From Stomatobaculum sp. F0698 (lineage in GTDB: Bacteria > Bacillota > Clostridia > Lachnospirales > Lachnospiraceae), in the NCBI RefSeq assembly GCF_030644385.1, contig NZ_CP130060.1, forward strand, positions 2,087,432-2,151,431: DNA of 64,000 nt, read 5' to 3'. Both the position numbers and the translations under genes were made by a program. The notes beneath the pieces are model-generated. The model did not search any database and had not been told where the DNA came from. It was given only the letters and a program-made list of their open reading frames with translations. Below, one piece after another: positions 53,066 through 59,989 of this stretch; position 1 is the stretch's first letter; each line of letters begins with the position of its first letter.

Positions 53066-53797
53066 GATTCGCTTTAATTCCCGGGCGGGAAGTTGGCCGG
53101 GGGCAGAGCTCTCTCGGAGCGCACCGAAGCTCAGGCAGGAGCCGAATTCGGCACTCGAAATGCGACTCAGCACGCCGTGCGGTCCCATGCCGATCAGGAC
53201 AAAGGGGCGATCGGCATTGCGCCTCCATTCGGCGGAAAACGCGAGGAGCGTGAGGAGGTCTTCCGTGCTCTTTGTCATGACCGCGAGTTTCGGGATGTCG
53301 GCGCCGCTATCCCGGAGTGCGGTCAAGGTTTCGCGGAGCACTTCCGCGGGCGGCGTCTCCGAAAAAAAGTGCCGGGAGGCAATGACGGGAATTCCGTGTG
53401 CCTTGAGCGCGGCAATGTGGGATGCGGGCTCTTTGAGCCCCGAAAAAAGTTCCACGTCCAGTAAGTCAGGGATCTTTTCTTCCGCAAGCCGAAGCTGAAG
53501 CCCGGCATAGTTGACAGCATCGAGCGGGAGTTTTCCGCCCTCCGATGAGCTACGGAAGGTGATGAGGAGAGGAAGCGTTCCGAGTTCGCGCTTTACTTCC
53601 CGCGCGAGGGCAAGAAACTCTGTTTCCGTGGGGAAGGGCGAGAGGCAGTCAATGCGCCATTCGATGAGATCCGCCGAGGCGTCGGGCAGCAGGCGCAGTT
53701 CGGCAAAGAGTTCTTCCCGGTTTTTTCCGAGCAGCGGAACCGCGACTTTGACGGGACCGCTTCCGAGTGTCAAATGGTTTCGTGTAACTTCGCGCAT
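53012..53797 (-). CDS. aroD: 3-dehydroquinate dehydratase, type I
   Basis: The protein is 261 residues, with GGGAGG before the ATG. The TIM-barrel residues are IEWRIDCL (Glu/Arg, about 45-52), LLITFRSSSEGG (about 76-87), SRHFF with the catalytic His (about 138-142), KLAVMTKS with the Schiff-base Lys (about 164-171) and the C-terminal SFG...SAPGQL with substrate-binding Ser/Gln. It dehydrates 3-dehydroquinate in the chorismate pathway. It is monocistronic and its 3' end overlaps the convergent glycosyltransferase by 54 nt. Confidence 0.95.
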   Translation of the reverse strand: MREVTRNHLTLGSGPVKVAVPLLGKNREELFAELRLLPDASADLIEWRIDCLSPFPTETEFLALAREVKRELGTLPLLITFRSSSEGGKLPLDAVNYAGLQLRLAEEKIPDLLDVELFSGLKEPASHIAALKAHGIPVIASRHFFSETPPAEVLRETLTALRDSGADIPKLAVMTKSTEDLLTLLAFSAEWRRNADRPFVLIGMGPHGVLSRISSAEFGSCLSFGALRESSAPGQLPARELKRILSLLSEYPVPDATEPRK

Positions 53798-53806
53798 GGC
53801 TATCCT

Positions 53807-53855
53807 CCCTAATATGAATTAGGGCTAGTTTAGCGGAGCGGACTCAGAAACGCAA
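53807..53855 (-). promoter_or_regulatory. aroD promoter and hairpin over its ribosome-binding site
   Basis: On the minus strand TTGCGT (53855-53850) and TAAACT (53832-53827) are separated by 17 nt. Next comes a 7-bp dyad, CCCTAAT and ATTAGGG (53807-53824, loop of 4), whose 3' arm contains the first Gs of the GGGAGG ribosome-binding site. As DNA it could be an operator at the start site; as RNA it would partly hide the ribosome-binding site. Confidence 0.5.
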
Positions 53856-53873
53856 GCGAAGAGAAAAGAGGCA

Positions 53874-54500
53874 ATGATGGCAGAGACGAGTATTTACGGC
53901 AAGTTTACGGAGACCCTGCTCGAGCTGAAAAAGAGGCTGGAGCTTGAAATCCTATCCTGGAACGAGGAGGCGGTGCGGGAGGGAAAGCACAAGTGCTTTG
54001 AGCATCTGACCAGCCGCTTAAAGACCGAGGCCAGCATGCGGGAAAAGTTAAAGCGCAGGGGGCTCGCGGAGACTACGGAAAACGCACTCTATCAGATGAA
54101 GGATGCAATCGGACTCCGGATAGTGACGCGCTTTGTCGACGACATCTACCGCGTGAAGGCAAAGCTTGCGGCGCTGCCCGGTGTGGCAATCGATGAGGAA
54201 AAGGATTATATTCAGAATGTAAAGCCGAGCGGCTACCGGAGTTTACATTTGATTTTGCGCTGCGAAATCGAGACCGCGGATTTGTACGGTCGCATTCCGG
54301 GGCTTTTCTTTGCCGAGGTGCAGATACGCACCATTGCCATGGACTCCTGGGCGAGCCTTGAGCATGAGATGCACTATAAGCGGGAGGGCGAGAACCGCGC
54401 GCTGATTGCCGCCGAGTTAAAGCGCTGCGCGGACGATCTGGCCTCCTGCGATCTTTCGATGCAGACCATACGAAACCTGATACGGAAGGAGGAAGTATGA
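53874..54500 (+). CDS. relQ: Small alarmone synthetase (RelQ/YjbM-like)
   Basis: The protein is 208 residues, about the size of RelQ, and has no hydrolase, TGS or ACT domain. Synthetase motifs are HLTSRLKTEASMREKLKRRG (about 43-62, with substrate-binding Arg/Lys/Ser), MKDAIGLRIVTRFVDDIY (catalytic Asp, about 75-92), YIQNVKPSGYRSLHLIL (about 112-128) and AEVQIRTIAMDSWASLEHEMHYK (about 148-170). All key residues are present, so (p)ppGpp synthesis from GTP or GDP and ATP is expected. It is coupled by ATGA overlap to a response-regulator gene, which suggests joint stress control. Confidence 0.88.
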   Translation: MMAETSIYGKFTETLLELKKRLELEILSWNEEAVREGKHKCFEHLTSRLKTEASMREKLKRRGLAETTENALYQMKDAIGLRIVTRFVDDIYRVKAKLAALPGVAIDEEKDYIQNVKPSGYRSLHLILRCEIETADLYGRIPGLFFAEVQIRTIAMDSWASLEHEMHYKREGENRALIAAELKRCADDLASCDLSMQTIRNLIRKEEV

Positions 54501-55168
54501 AGTTTTTGTTTGCCGAGGACGAGGTGGAGCTTTCGCGCGCGGTTTGCGCCGTGCTCCGTCATCAGGGAGACGAGGCGGATCCCGCCTACGACGGCGAAGA
54601 GGCGCTCAGGAAGGCGCGCGCCGGGAGTTATGACTGCATGGTCTTCGACGTGATGATGCCGCGGATGGACGGAATTTCCGTCGTGCGGGCCCTCCGTGCG
54701 GACGGGGACAGAACCCCCATGATTATCCTGACCGCAAAGACGCAGATAGAGGACAAAATCACGGGACTCGATGCCGGTGCGGATGATTACATCACCAAGC
54801 CTTTTGCGATGCGGGAACTGCTTGCGCGCATTCGGAGTGTCGCGCGGCGCTCCGGCTATCAGGTCGAGAAGCTGGAGCTCGGCAATGTGACCCTGGACAC
54901 CGGAGAACAGGAGCTGATCGCAAAGAACTGTATGCGCCTCGGCAGCAAGGAGGCAAGGCTCATGGAGCTCTTTATGCGTAACCCGGGCAAGGTGCTCGGC
55001 GGGAGCGAACTCTTCCGAAAGGTCTGGGGCGAGAGCGAGGAAAGAGGGGACGACACACTTTATCTCTACATCTCCTACCTCAGACAGAAGCTGAATGCGA
55101 TTCAGGCAGACCTCTTAATCGAAGGGGAACTCGGCGGCAGCTATGTGCTCAGGCAGCGGGATGCCTGA
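54497..55168 (+). CDS. OmpR/PhoB-family response regulator
   Basis: The protein is 223 residues. The receiver domain (about 1-115) has the acidic pair in FAEDEV, the phosphorylation site FDVMMPRMDG (Asp near 51), TAKTQIEDK and the Lys in YITKPF. The winged helix (about 128-220) has LTLDTG-like strands, LGSKEARLMELFMRNPGKVLGGSELFRKVWG and LYLYISYLRQKL. Such regulators bind paired 11-bp direct repeats; a candidate site of this type lies upstream of the M14 peptidase at 28.4 kb. The gene lies between the alarmone synthetase and its cognate kinase. Confidence 0.93.
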   Translation: MKFLFAEDEVELSRAVCAVLRHQGDEADPAYDGEEALRKARAGSYDCMVFDVMMPRMDGISVVRALRADGDRTPMIILTAKTQIEDKITGLDAGADDYITKPFAMRELLARIRSVARRSGYQVEKLELGNVTLDTGEQELIAKNCMRLGSKEARLMELFMRNPGKVLGGSELFRKVWGESEERGDDTLYLYISYLRQKLNAIQADLLIEGELGGSYVLRQRDA

Positions 55169-55189
55169 GCTGCGGAAGGTGAGAGGGCA

Positions 55190-56404
55190 ATGGCGGAACG
55201 ATTGAAACGGCAATTTGTCCTGGTCGCGACCAGCGCGGTGTTTGCGGTTCTGGTTCTGGTGCTGATGCTCGTGAACCGCATGAACTATCTCTCTCTGTAT
55301 GAGAGCAGTATGGATACGCTGGAACTCATCAGCTACTACGGCGGCGCCCTGCCGGGGCGCATCGGCAACACCGAGGAGGAGGGAGAACTGCCGCGCGGGG
55401 TGCGCTATTTTTCGGTGAATTGCGACAGCGCGAGCGGGGAAATGACGCCGGTTCTCAGTCTGGACGGCATGTCGACCGAGACGGTGTACGAGCTCTCCAT
55501 GCTTGCGCTGCATGCGCAGAAGGATAAGGGCGTGCTGCGCACGGACGGGAGACCGTTTTTCTATTCCCGCAGGAGCGGGGAAGACAAGATTTTGCTCTGT
55601 TTTCTCGATGCGAACAAGGACTTTAAGGAGCTCGCGCGCAATGCGCGGGACAGCACCTTGGTCGGCGCGGCGGTCTTACTCTTTTTCGGCATTATCATGC
55701 TCTTCCTCTCTTCGCGGGCGGTTGAGCCCGTGGTCAAAAACATTGAGAGCCAGAAGCGCTTTATCACGAATGCGAGCCATGAACTGAAGACACCGATTGC
55801 GGTGATTTCCGCGAATACGGAGCTCCTCGAGATGATGAACGGGAGCTCGGAGTGGACGGACAGCATCATGCACCAGGTTAAGCGATTAAGCCGCCTTGTG
55901 GACGACTTAATCGTGTTGACCCGCGTTGAGGAGGGCATTCAGAAGGAGTTGAGCCGGCAGAGCTTCTCGGCGGCTGTGCGGCAGGGTACCGAAGCCTTCC
56001 GCTCGGTCGCGGAACAGCAGGGCAAGCATCTCACGGAGGAGGTTGCGGACGGGGTCACGGCAATCGCGACCGAACGAGAGCTCCCGGAGCTCGTGAATAT
56101 TCTGCTCGACAATGCGGTCAAGTACTGCGATAAGGGAGGAACCGTCCGGGTTAAGCTCACGCGGCGCAGAAGCAGGCGCGGCAGCGAACTCACGATTTCT
56201 AACGACTACGCGGAGGGCGCGGAGGTCGATTGCAGTCGCTTCTTTGACCGCTTCTATCGGGAGGACAAGTCCCACAACTGTAAGAAAGAGGGCTACGGCA
56301 TCGGGCTTTCGATGGCCGAGGGCATTGTCCGCATGTACAAGGGACAGATACGGGCTCTCTGGCGGGACAAGGTCATGTATTTTATTGTGCAACTGCCAAG
56401 TTGA
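55190..56404 (+). CDS. Sensor histidine kinase
   Basis: The protein is 404 residues. Two membrane helices (about 9-29 and 161-180) enclose an extracytoplasmic sensor domain of about 130 residues with no recognised fold. The dimerisation and phosphoacceptor helix has FITNASHELKTPIAV (His near 203). The ATPase domain has N box LLDNAVKYC, F box FDRFYRED and G box GYGIGLSMAEGI. There is no HAMP or PAS domain. It is the partner of the response regulator 21 nt upstream, and the uracil permease gene follows 18 nt downstream. Confidence 0.93.
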   Translation: MAERLKRQFVLVATSAVFAVLVLVLMLVNRMNYLSLYESSMDTLELISYYGGALPGRIGNTEEEGELPRGVRYFSVNCDSASGEMTPVLSLDGMSTETVYELSMLALHAQKDKGVLRTDGRPFFYSRRSGEDKILLCFLDANKDFKELARNARDSTLVGAAVLLFFGIIMLFLSSRAVEPVVKNIESQKRFITNASHELKTPIAVISANTELLEMMNGSSEWTDSIMHQVKRLSRLVDDLIVLTRVEEGIQKELSRQSFSAAVRQGTEAFRSVAEQQGKHLTEEVADGVTAIATERELPELVNILLDNAVKYCDKGGTVRVKLTRRRSRRGSELTISNDYAEGAEVDCSRFFDRFYREDKSHNCKKEGYGIGLSMAEGIVRMYKGQIRALWRDKVMYFIVQLPS

Positions 56405-56422
56405 TAGAAGGAGAAACAGGCA

Positions 56423-57802
56423 ATGGAGAATCAGAATCAAAAGAAAGCGGATGCAATTTACGACGCGAGGGAGCTTGGGCGAGGTCGCATGCTGCTCCTC
56501 GGCCTGCAACACATGTTTGCGATGTTCGGCGCCACCGTATTGGTGCCCATACTCGTAAACAGTTATTTTCACGGGGAGGGCCTTTCCGTTCAGGTGACGC
56601 TTTTCATGGCGGGCGCCGGAACCCTCTTTTTCCACCTCTGCTCCAAGTTTAAGGTCCCGGCCTTCCTCGGCTCTTCCTTTGCTTTTCTCGGCGGCTTTGC
56701 GACGGTGGCGGAGTTGAACACGGGGATATACGCAAACATGAGCTACGGCGAAAAACTGCCCTATGCCTGCGGCGGCATTGTAGTCGCGGGACTTTTGTAC
56801 CTGGTGCTCGCGGCGATTATCAAATTGATCGGCGTGAAGCGGGTCATGCGCTTTCTTCCGCCGGTCGTGACCGGCCCCATTATCATCTGCATCGGCCTTG
56901 CGCTCGCGGGAACGGCCATCTCCTCGGCGGAGAAAAACTGGCTGCTCGCGCTGATTGCACTCTGCACCATCGTGGTCTTTAACATCTGGGGCAAGGGCAT
57001 ATTCCGCATCATTCCGATTCTGATGGGTGTTCTGATTTCTTATGCGGCGGCGCTGGTCTTTGTCGCACTCGGCATGAAGAATGCGGACGGTTCGGCCATC
57101 ATCGATTTTGCGGGCATTGCAAGCAGCAAACTGGTCGGTCTGCCGCCGTTTCAGCTCTGCAAGTTCGATCTAACTGCGATACTCGTGATGGCCCCGATTG
57201 CGATTGCAACCATGATGGAGCACATCGGAGATCTCTCGGCCATTTCCGCGACTGTCGGAGAAAACTTCATCGAGGACCCGGGTCTGCACCGAACCTTGGT
57301 CGGCGACGGCCTGGCGACGGCACTGTCCGCCTTTTTCGGAGGCCCGGCGAACACGACCTACGGTGAGAACACCGGTGTGCTGGAACTCTCGAAGGTCTAC
57401 GACCCGCGGGTCATACGTCTCGCGGCGGTCTACGCGATTCTGATTTCCTTTGTGCCGCGCTTTGCGGCGGTCATCGCCTCGCTGCCGACGGCCATTATCG
57501 GCGGCATCAGCTTTATCCTCTACGGTATGATTTCGGCCATCGGTGTCCGTAACGTGGTCGAGAACCGCGTAGACTTCTCGAATAGCCGTAACCTCATCAT
57601 TGCCGCGGTCATCCTGGTCTCGGGTCTCGGTTTCTCGAAGGGCCTTAGCTTTACGGTTTTCGGTACCCCGATTACGCTGACCGCACTTGCCATCGCTTCG
57701 ATTGCGGGTGTGCTTCTGAATGCAATCCTGCCCGGAAACGACTACCACTTCGGCGAGAACAAGCGCGGCGATGCAATGCGCGGCGTCTCGCTGAAGAAGT
57801 AA
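56423..57802 (+). CDS. uraA: Uracil permease-like nucleobase transporter (NCS2 family)
   Basis: The protein is 459 residues with about fourteen helices. The opening LLLGLQHMFAMFGATVLVPIL is the NCS2 entry motif, and MMEHIGDLSAISATVGENF supplies the conserved Glu that binds the nucleobase. GDGLATALSAFFGGPANTTYGENTGVLELSKVYDPRV is the family signature and is closest to UraA-type uracil carriers. It is probably co-transcribed with the alarmone synthetase and two-component genes. There is no PyrR-type leader in the 18-nt gap. Confidence 0.87.
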   Translation: MENQNQKKADAIYDARELGRGRMLLLGLQHMFAMFGATVLVPILVNSYFHGEGLSVQVTLFMAGAGTLFFHLCSKFKVPAFLGSSFAFLGGFATVAELNTGIYANMSYGEKLPYACGGIVVAGLLYLVLAAIIKLIGVKRVMRFLPPVVTGPIIICIGLALAGTAISSAEKNWLLALIALCTIVVFNIWGKGIFRIIPILMGVLISYAAALVFVALGMKNADGSAIIDFAGIASSKLVGLPPFQLCKFDLTAILVMAPIAIATMMEHIGDLSAISATVGENFIEDPGLHRTLVGDGLATALSAFFGGPANTTYGENTGVLELSKVYDPRVIRLAAVYAILISFVPRFAAVIASLPTAIIGGISFILYGMISAIGVRNVVENRVDFSNSRNLIIAAVILVSGLGFSKGLSFTVFGTPITLTALAIASIAGVLLNAILPGNDYHFGENKRGDAMRGVSLKK

Positions 57803-57820
57803 GCGCTGTTGCCGGAGCAC

Positions 57821-57850
57821 TTGCGGTACCTGTGACAGCTGTGGTAGAAT
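57821..57850 (+). promoter_or_regulatory. Promoter of the DUF1858 gene
   Basis: TTGCGG (57821-57826) and TAGAAT (57845-57850) are separated by 18 nt, about 70 nt before the start codon. Confidence 0.6.
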
Positions 57851-57922
57851 CAATCTGAATCCAAATCGTCAAGAATGCCGCGGCCGCTTTGTGCGCCGCC
57901 TGAGGCATAGAAGGAGCAAAAC

Positions 57923-58171
57923 ATGGCAGATGAGAAGAAGGTTTATGTAACAAAGGATATGGTGGTCGGAGAAATCATCAGCAAGTACCCGGATGCGGCA
58001 TTTGCGCTCATGCAGTGCGGCATGGGCTGCATCAGCTGCCCGGCTTCGCAGGCAGAGTCTCTGCAGGATGCGAGCATGGTGCACGGCATGAATGCGGATG
58101 AGGTTGTCGACTATGTGAACGAGTACCTGCAGTTCCAGGAAAGCCAGAAGGAAGCCGGCAAGGCGGAGTAA
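57923..58171 (+). CDS. DUF1858 small redox-disulfide protein
   Basis: The protein is 82 residues. VTKDMVVGEIISKYPDAAFALMQCGMGCISCPASQAESLQ matches DUF1858, the domain found in hybrid-cluster-protein-associated redox disulfide proteins. Three Cys (about 32, 36 and 39) in CGMGCISC could form a disulfide or bind metal. It is cytosolic and acidic. It has its own promoter and terminator, and a rubredoxin gene lies 1 kb downstream, so a role in anaerobic redox chemistry is plausible but unproven. Confidence 0.85.
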   Translation: MADEKKVYVTKDMVVGEIISKYPDAAFALMQCGMGCISCPASQAESLQDASMVHGMNADEVVDYVNEYLQFQESQKEAGKAE

Positions 58172-58179
58172 GTGCTTTG

Positions 58180-58215
58180 AAGCCCGCACAGGGAAGACCT
58201 TCGCGGGCTTTTTTT
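58180..58215 (+). terminator. Terminator of the DUF1858 gene
   Basis: AAGCCCGC (58180-58187) pairs with GCGGGCTT (58203-58210), followed by T residues to 58215. It ends 30 nt before the next start codon. Confidence 0.88.
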
Positions 58216-58245
58216 GTATGCCGCATTGCGGCGGAAGGGGGAGGC

Positions 58246-59049
58246 ATGAGTCTTTATCAGGCGCTCTGGTATTTCTGTATCTACGCGTTTCTCGGCTGGG
58301 TGGTCGAGGTTGCATTTCACGCCCTGAAACTCGGGAAAATCATAAACCGCGGGTTTTTAAACGGCCCGGTCTGTCCGATTTACGGCTTCGGCATGCTTGC
58401 CATCTGTCTACTCATGAACCGACTGGCACCGGGGCAGGAAGAGACGGTCGGTCTGCCCGGGCTTCTGGCAGTGGGCATGGCGTTTGCGACAACAATCGAA
58501 TTGATCGGGGGCTGGCTCTTGAATACCTTTTTTCACGCGCGCTGGTGGGATTACAGCGAGGAACCCTTTCAGTTTCACGGTTACATTTGCCTGCGTTTCA
58601 GCGTGCTCTGGGGTCTCGGGACCGTGTTTATGATACGCATTGTGCACCCGATAGTGCGCGGCTATGTGGGGCTCATCCCCTTTGTCTTGGGGCGCTGGGT
58701 ACTGGTCTTTTTGTACCTGACGCTTCTTGTCGACTTTGTGTCCTCCGTTATGACGGCGCATAAGCTCAGCCGGGAGCTGGGAGAACTCGGAAAAATCAGC
58801 GAGCGCATACGCGCGGTCTCGGATCTCCTCAGTCAGCGCATCGGCGAGGACAGCATACGCGCGAGCGAAGAACTGACCCGACAGCGCGCGGCGGCCGAGC
58901 AGCGCTTTGCGCGTTTACAGAAGCGGGCGGGACATACAAAGTTCTTCGGAACCGGACGCCTCTTAAACGCCTTCCCCTCCCTGCGTCCGAACGGTCATGC
59001 CGAGCTTTTGGAGGAACTCAGAGAGCGTCTGAAGGGAAAAAACCACTAA
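58246..59049 (+). CDS. CmpB-type putative ABC transporter permease
   Basis: The start at 58246 follows GGGGGAGG; the protein is 267 residues. Five or six hydrophobic helices occupy about 5-180, with FLGWVVEV, NRGFLNGPVCPIYGFGM and the highly conserved WWDYSEEPFQFHGYICLRFSVLWGLG characteristic of the family named putative ABC transporter permease (ABC_trans_CmpB). The C-terminal 85 residues are a charged helical tail (LGKISERIRAVSDLLSQRI). No ATP-binding partner is nearby, and the transport role of the family is unproven. Confidence 0.8.
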   Translation: MSLYQALWYFCIYAFLGWVVEVAFHALKLGKIINRGFLNGPVCPIYGFGMLAICLLMNRLAPGQEETVGLPGLLAVGMAFATTIELIGGWLLNTFFHARWWDYSEEPFQFHGYICLRFSVLWGLGTVFMIRIVHPIVRGYVGLIPFVLGRWVLVFLYLTLLVDFVSSVMTAHKLSRELGELGKISERIRAVSDLLSQRIGEDSIRASEELTRQRAAAEQRFARLQKRAGHTKFFGTGRLLNAFPSLRPNGHAELLEELRERLKGKNH

Positions 59050-59100
59050 ATGCAGTAAAATGTGGAGAAAAGGTGTCGTATTTCCGTGAGTTCTGACAAC

Positions 59101-59129
59101 TTGCGGAGCGGAAGCGCATAGAGTACAAT
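59101..59129 (+). promoter_or_regulatory. Promoter of the rubredoxin gene
   Basis: TTGCGG (59101-59106) and TACAAT (59124-59129) are separated by 17 nt, 45 nt before the start codon. Confidence 0.65.
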
Positions 59130-59174
59130 CAGCTACACAAGCGCCGGTGGGCGCATTCAGAAAGGAGATTTGAG

Positions 59175-59333
59175 ATGAAGTACGTTTGCAATGTTTGCGG
59201 TTATGTTTACGACGAGACGACCGGTGATCCGGACAACGGAATTGAGGCAGGAACCCTTTGGGCAGATGTTCCGGAGGATTTTGTATGTCCGCTCTGCGGC
59301 GTCGGCAAGGAGGACTTCTCGGAGGAGAACTAA
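59175..59333 (+). CDS. Rubredoxin
   Basis: This 52-residue protein opens [20 protein letters not shown] and contains [14 protein letters not shown], so the two C-x2-C knuckles that bind a single iron (Cys at about 5, 8, 38 and 41) are complete. [15 protein letters not shown] is the usual link between them. AAAGGAG precedes the ATG. Rubredoxins pass electrons in anaerobes, often to oxygen- or superoxide-reducing enzymes; none of those partners is in this window. It is monocistronic, between its own promoter and terminator. Confidence 0.97.
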   Translation: MKYVCNVCGYVYDETTGDPDNGIEAGTLWADVPEDFVCPLCGVGKEDFSEEN

Positions 59334-59362
59334 TCCCTCAGAGTAACTGACAAGAGAGATCG

Positions 59363-59393
59363 GGGGCTTTGCGCTTGCAAGGCCCCTGTTTTC
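59363..59393 (+). terminator. Terminator of the rubredoxin gene
   Basis: GGGGCTTTGC (59363-59372) pairs with GCAAGGCCCC (59377-59386), one wobble, followed by TGTTTTC. Confidence 0.75.
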
Positions 59394-59413
59394 GCTGTCC
59401 GGAAGGAGGAACT

Positions 59414-59989
59414 ATGTACATCATCGCGGGGCTCGGAAATCCCGGGCGGGAATATGAGAAGACCAGACACAATGCGGGCTTTGAGGTAATCGATCGCCTC
59501 GCGGAGCGCCTGCAGGTTTTGAGTTGGGAAAAAAAGCATAAGGCGCTCGCCGGGAAAGCCGTTTATGCGGGAGAAAAGCTGCTGCTTTTAAAACCGCAGA
59601 CCTATATGAATCTATCGGGAGAGAGTCTTTTAAGCGCGGCCTCTTTTTATCGCGTGACCCCGGATCATATCCTCGTGATTTCGGATGACATTGACCTCGC
59701 GGAGGGCAGACTGCGGATTCGAAAGAGCGGCAGTGCGGGCGGTCACAACGGCTTGAAATCCATCATCTCCAATCTGGGCTCGGCGGATTTTGTCCGCATT
59801 CGCGTCGGTGTGGGCAGTAAGCCCGCAGGCTGGGATCTTGCGGACTATGTGCTGGGGCGCGCAAAGGGAGAGGACGCCGAAAAGATGGAAGAAGCCTATG
59901 CGGATGCGGTCGAGGCAGTGCTCACGGTTCTCGAATCCGGGGTTGACAAGGCAATGAACGAAGTGAATCGGAAAGAGAAGAAGGGATGA
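59414..59989 (+). CDS. pth: Peptidyl-tRNA hydrolase
   Basis: The enzyme frees stalled peptidyl-tRNAs. The start at 59414 has GGAAGGAGGA upstream; the product is 191 residues. Motifs are IIAGLGNPGREYEKTRHNAGF (catalytic His near 20), LLLKPQTYMNLSGES (Asn near 68), ISDDIDL (Asp near 93) and GSAGGHNGLKSII (about 109-121). The stop overlaps mfd (ATGA), the conserved Firmicutes arrangement. Confidence 0.96.
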   Translation: MYIIAGLGNPGREYEKTRHNAGFEVIDRLAERLQVLSWEKKHKALAGKAVYAGEKLLLLKPQTYMNLSGESLLSAASFYRVTPDHILVISDDIDLAEGRLRIRKSGSAGGHNGLKSIISNLGSADFVRIRVGVGSKPAGWDLADYVLGRAKGEDAEKMEEAYADAVEAVLTVLESGVDKAMNEVNRKEKKG

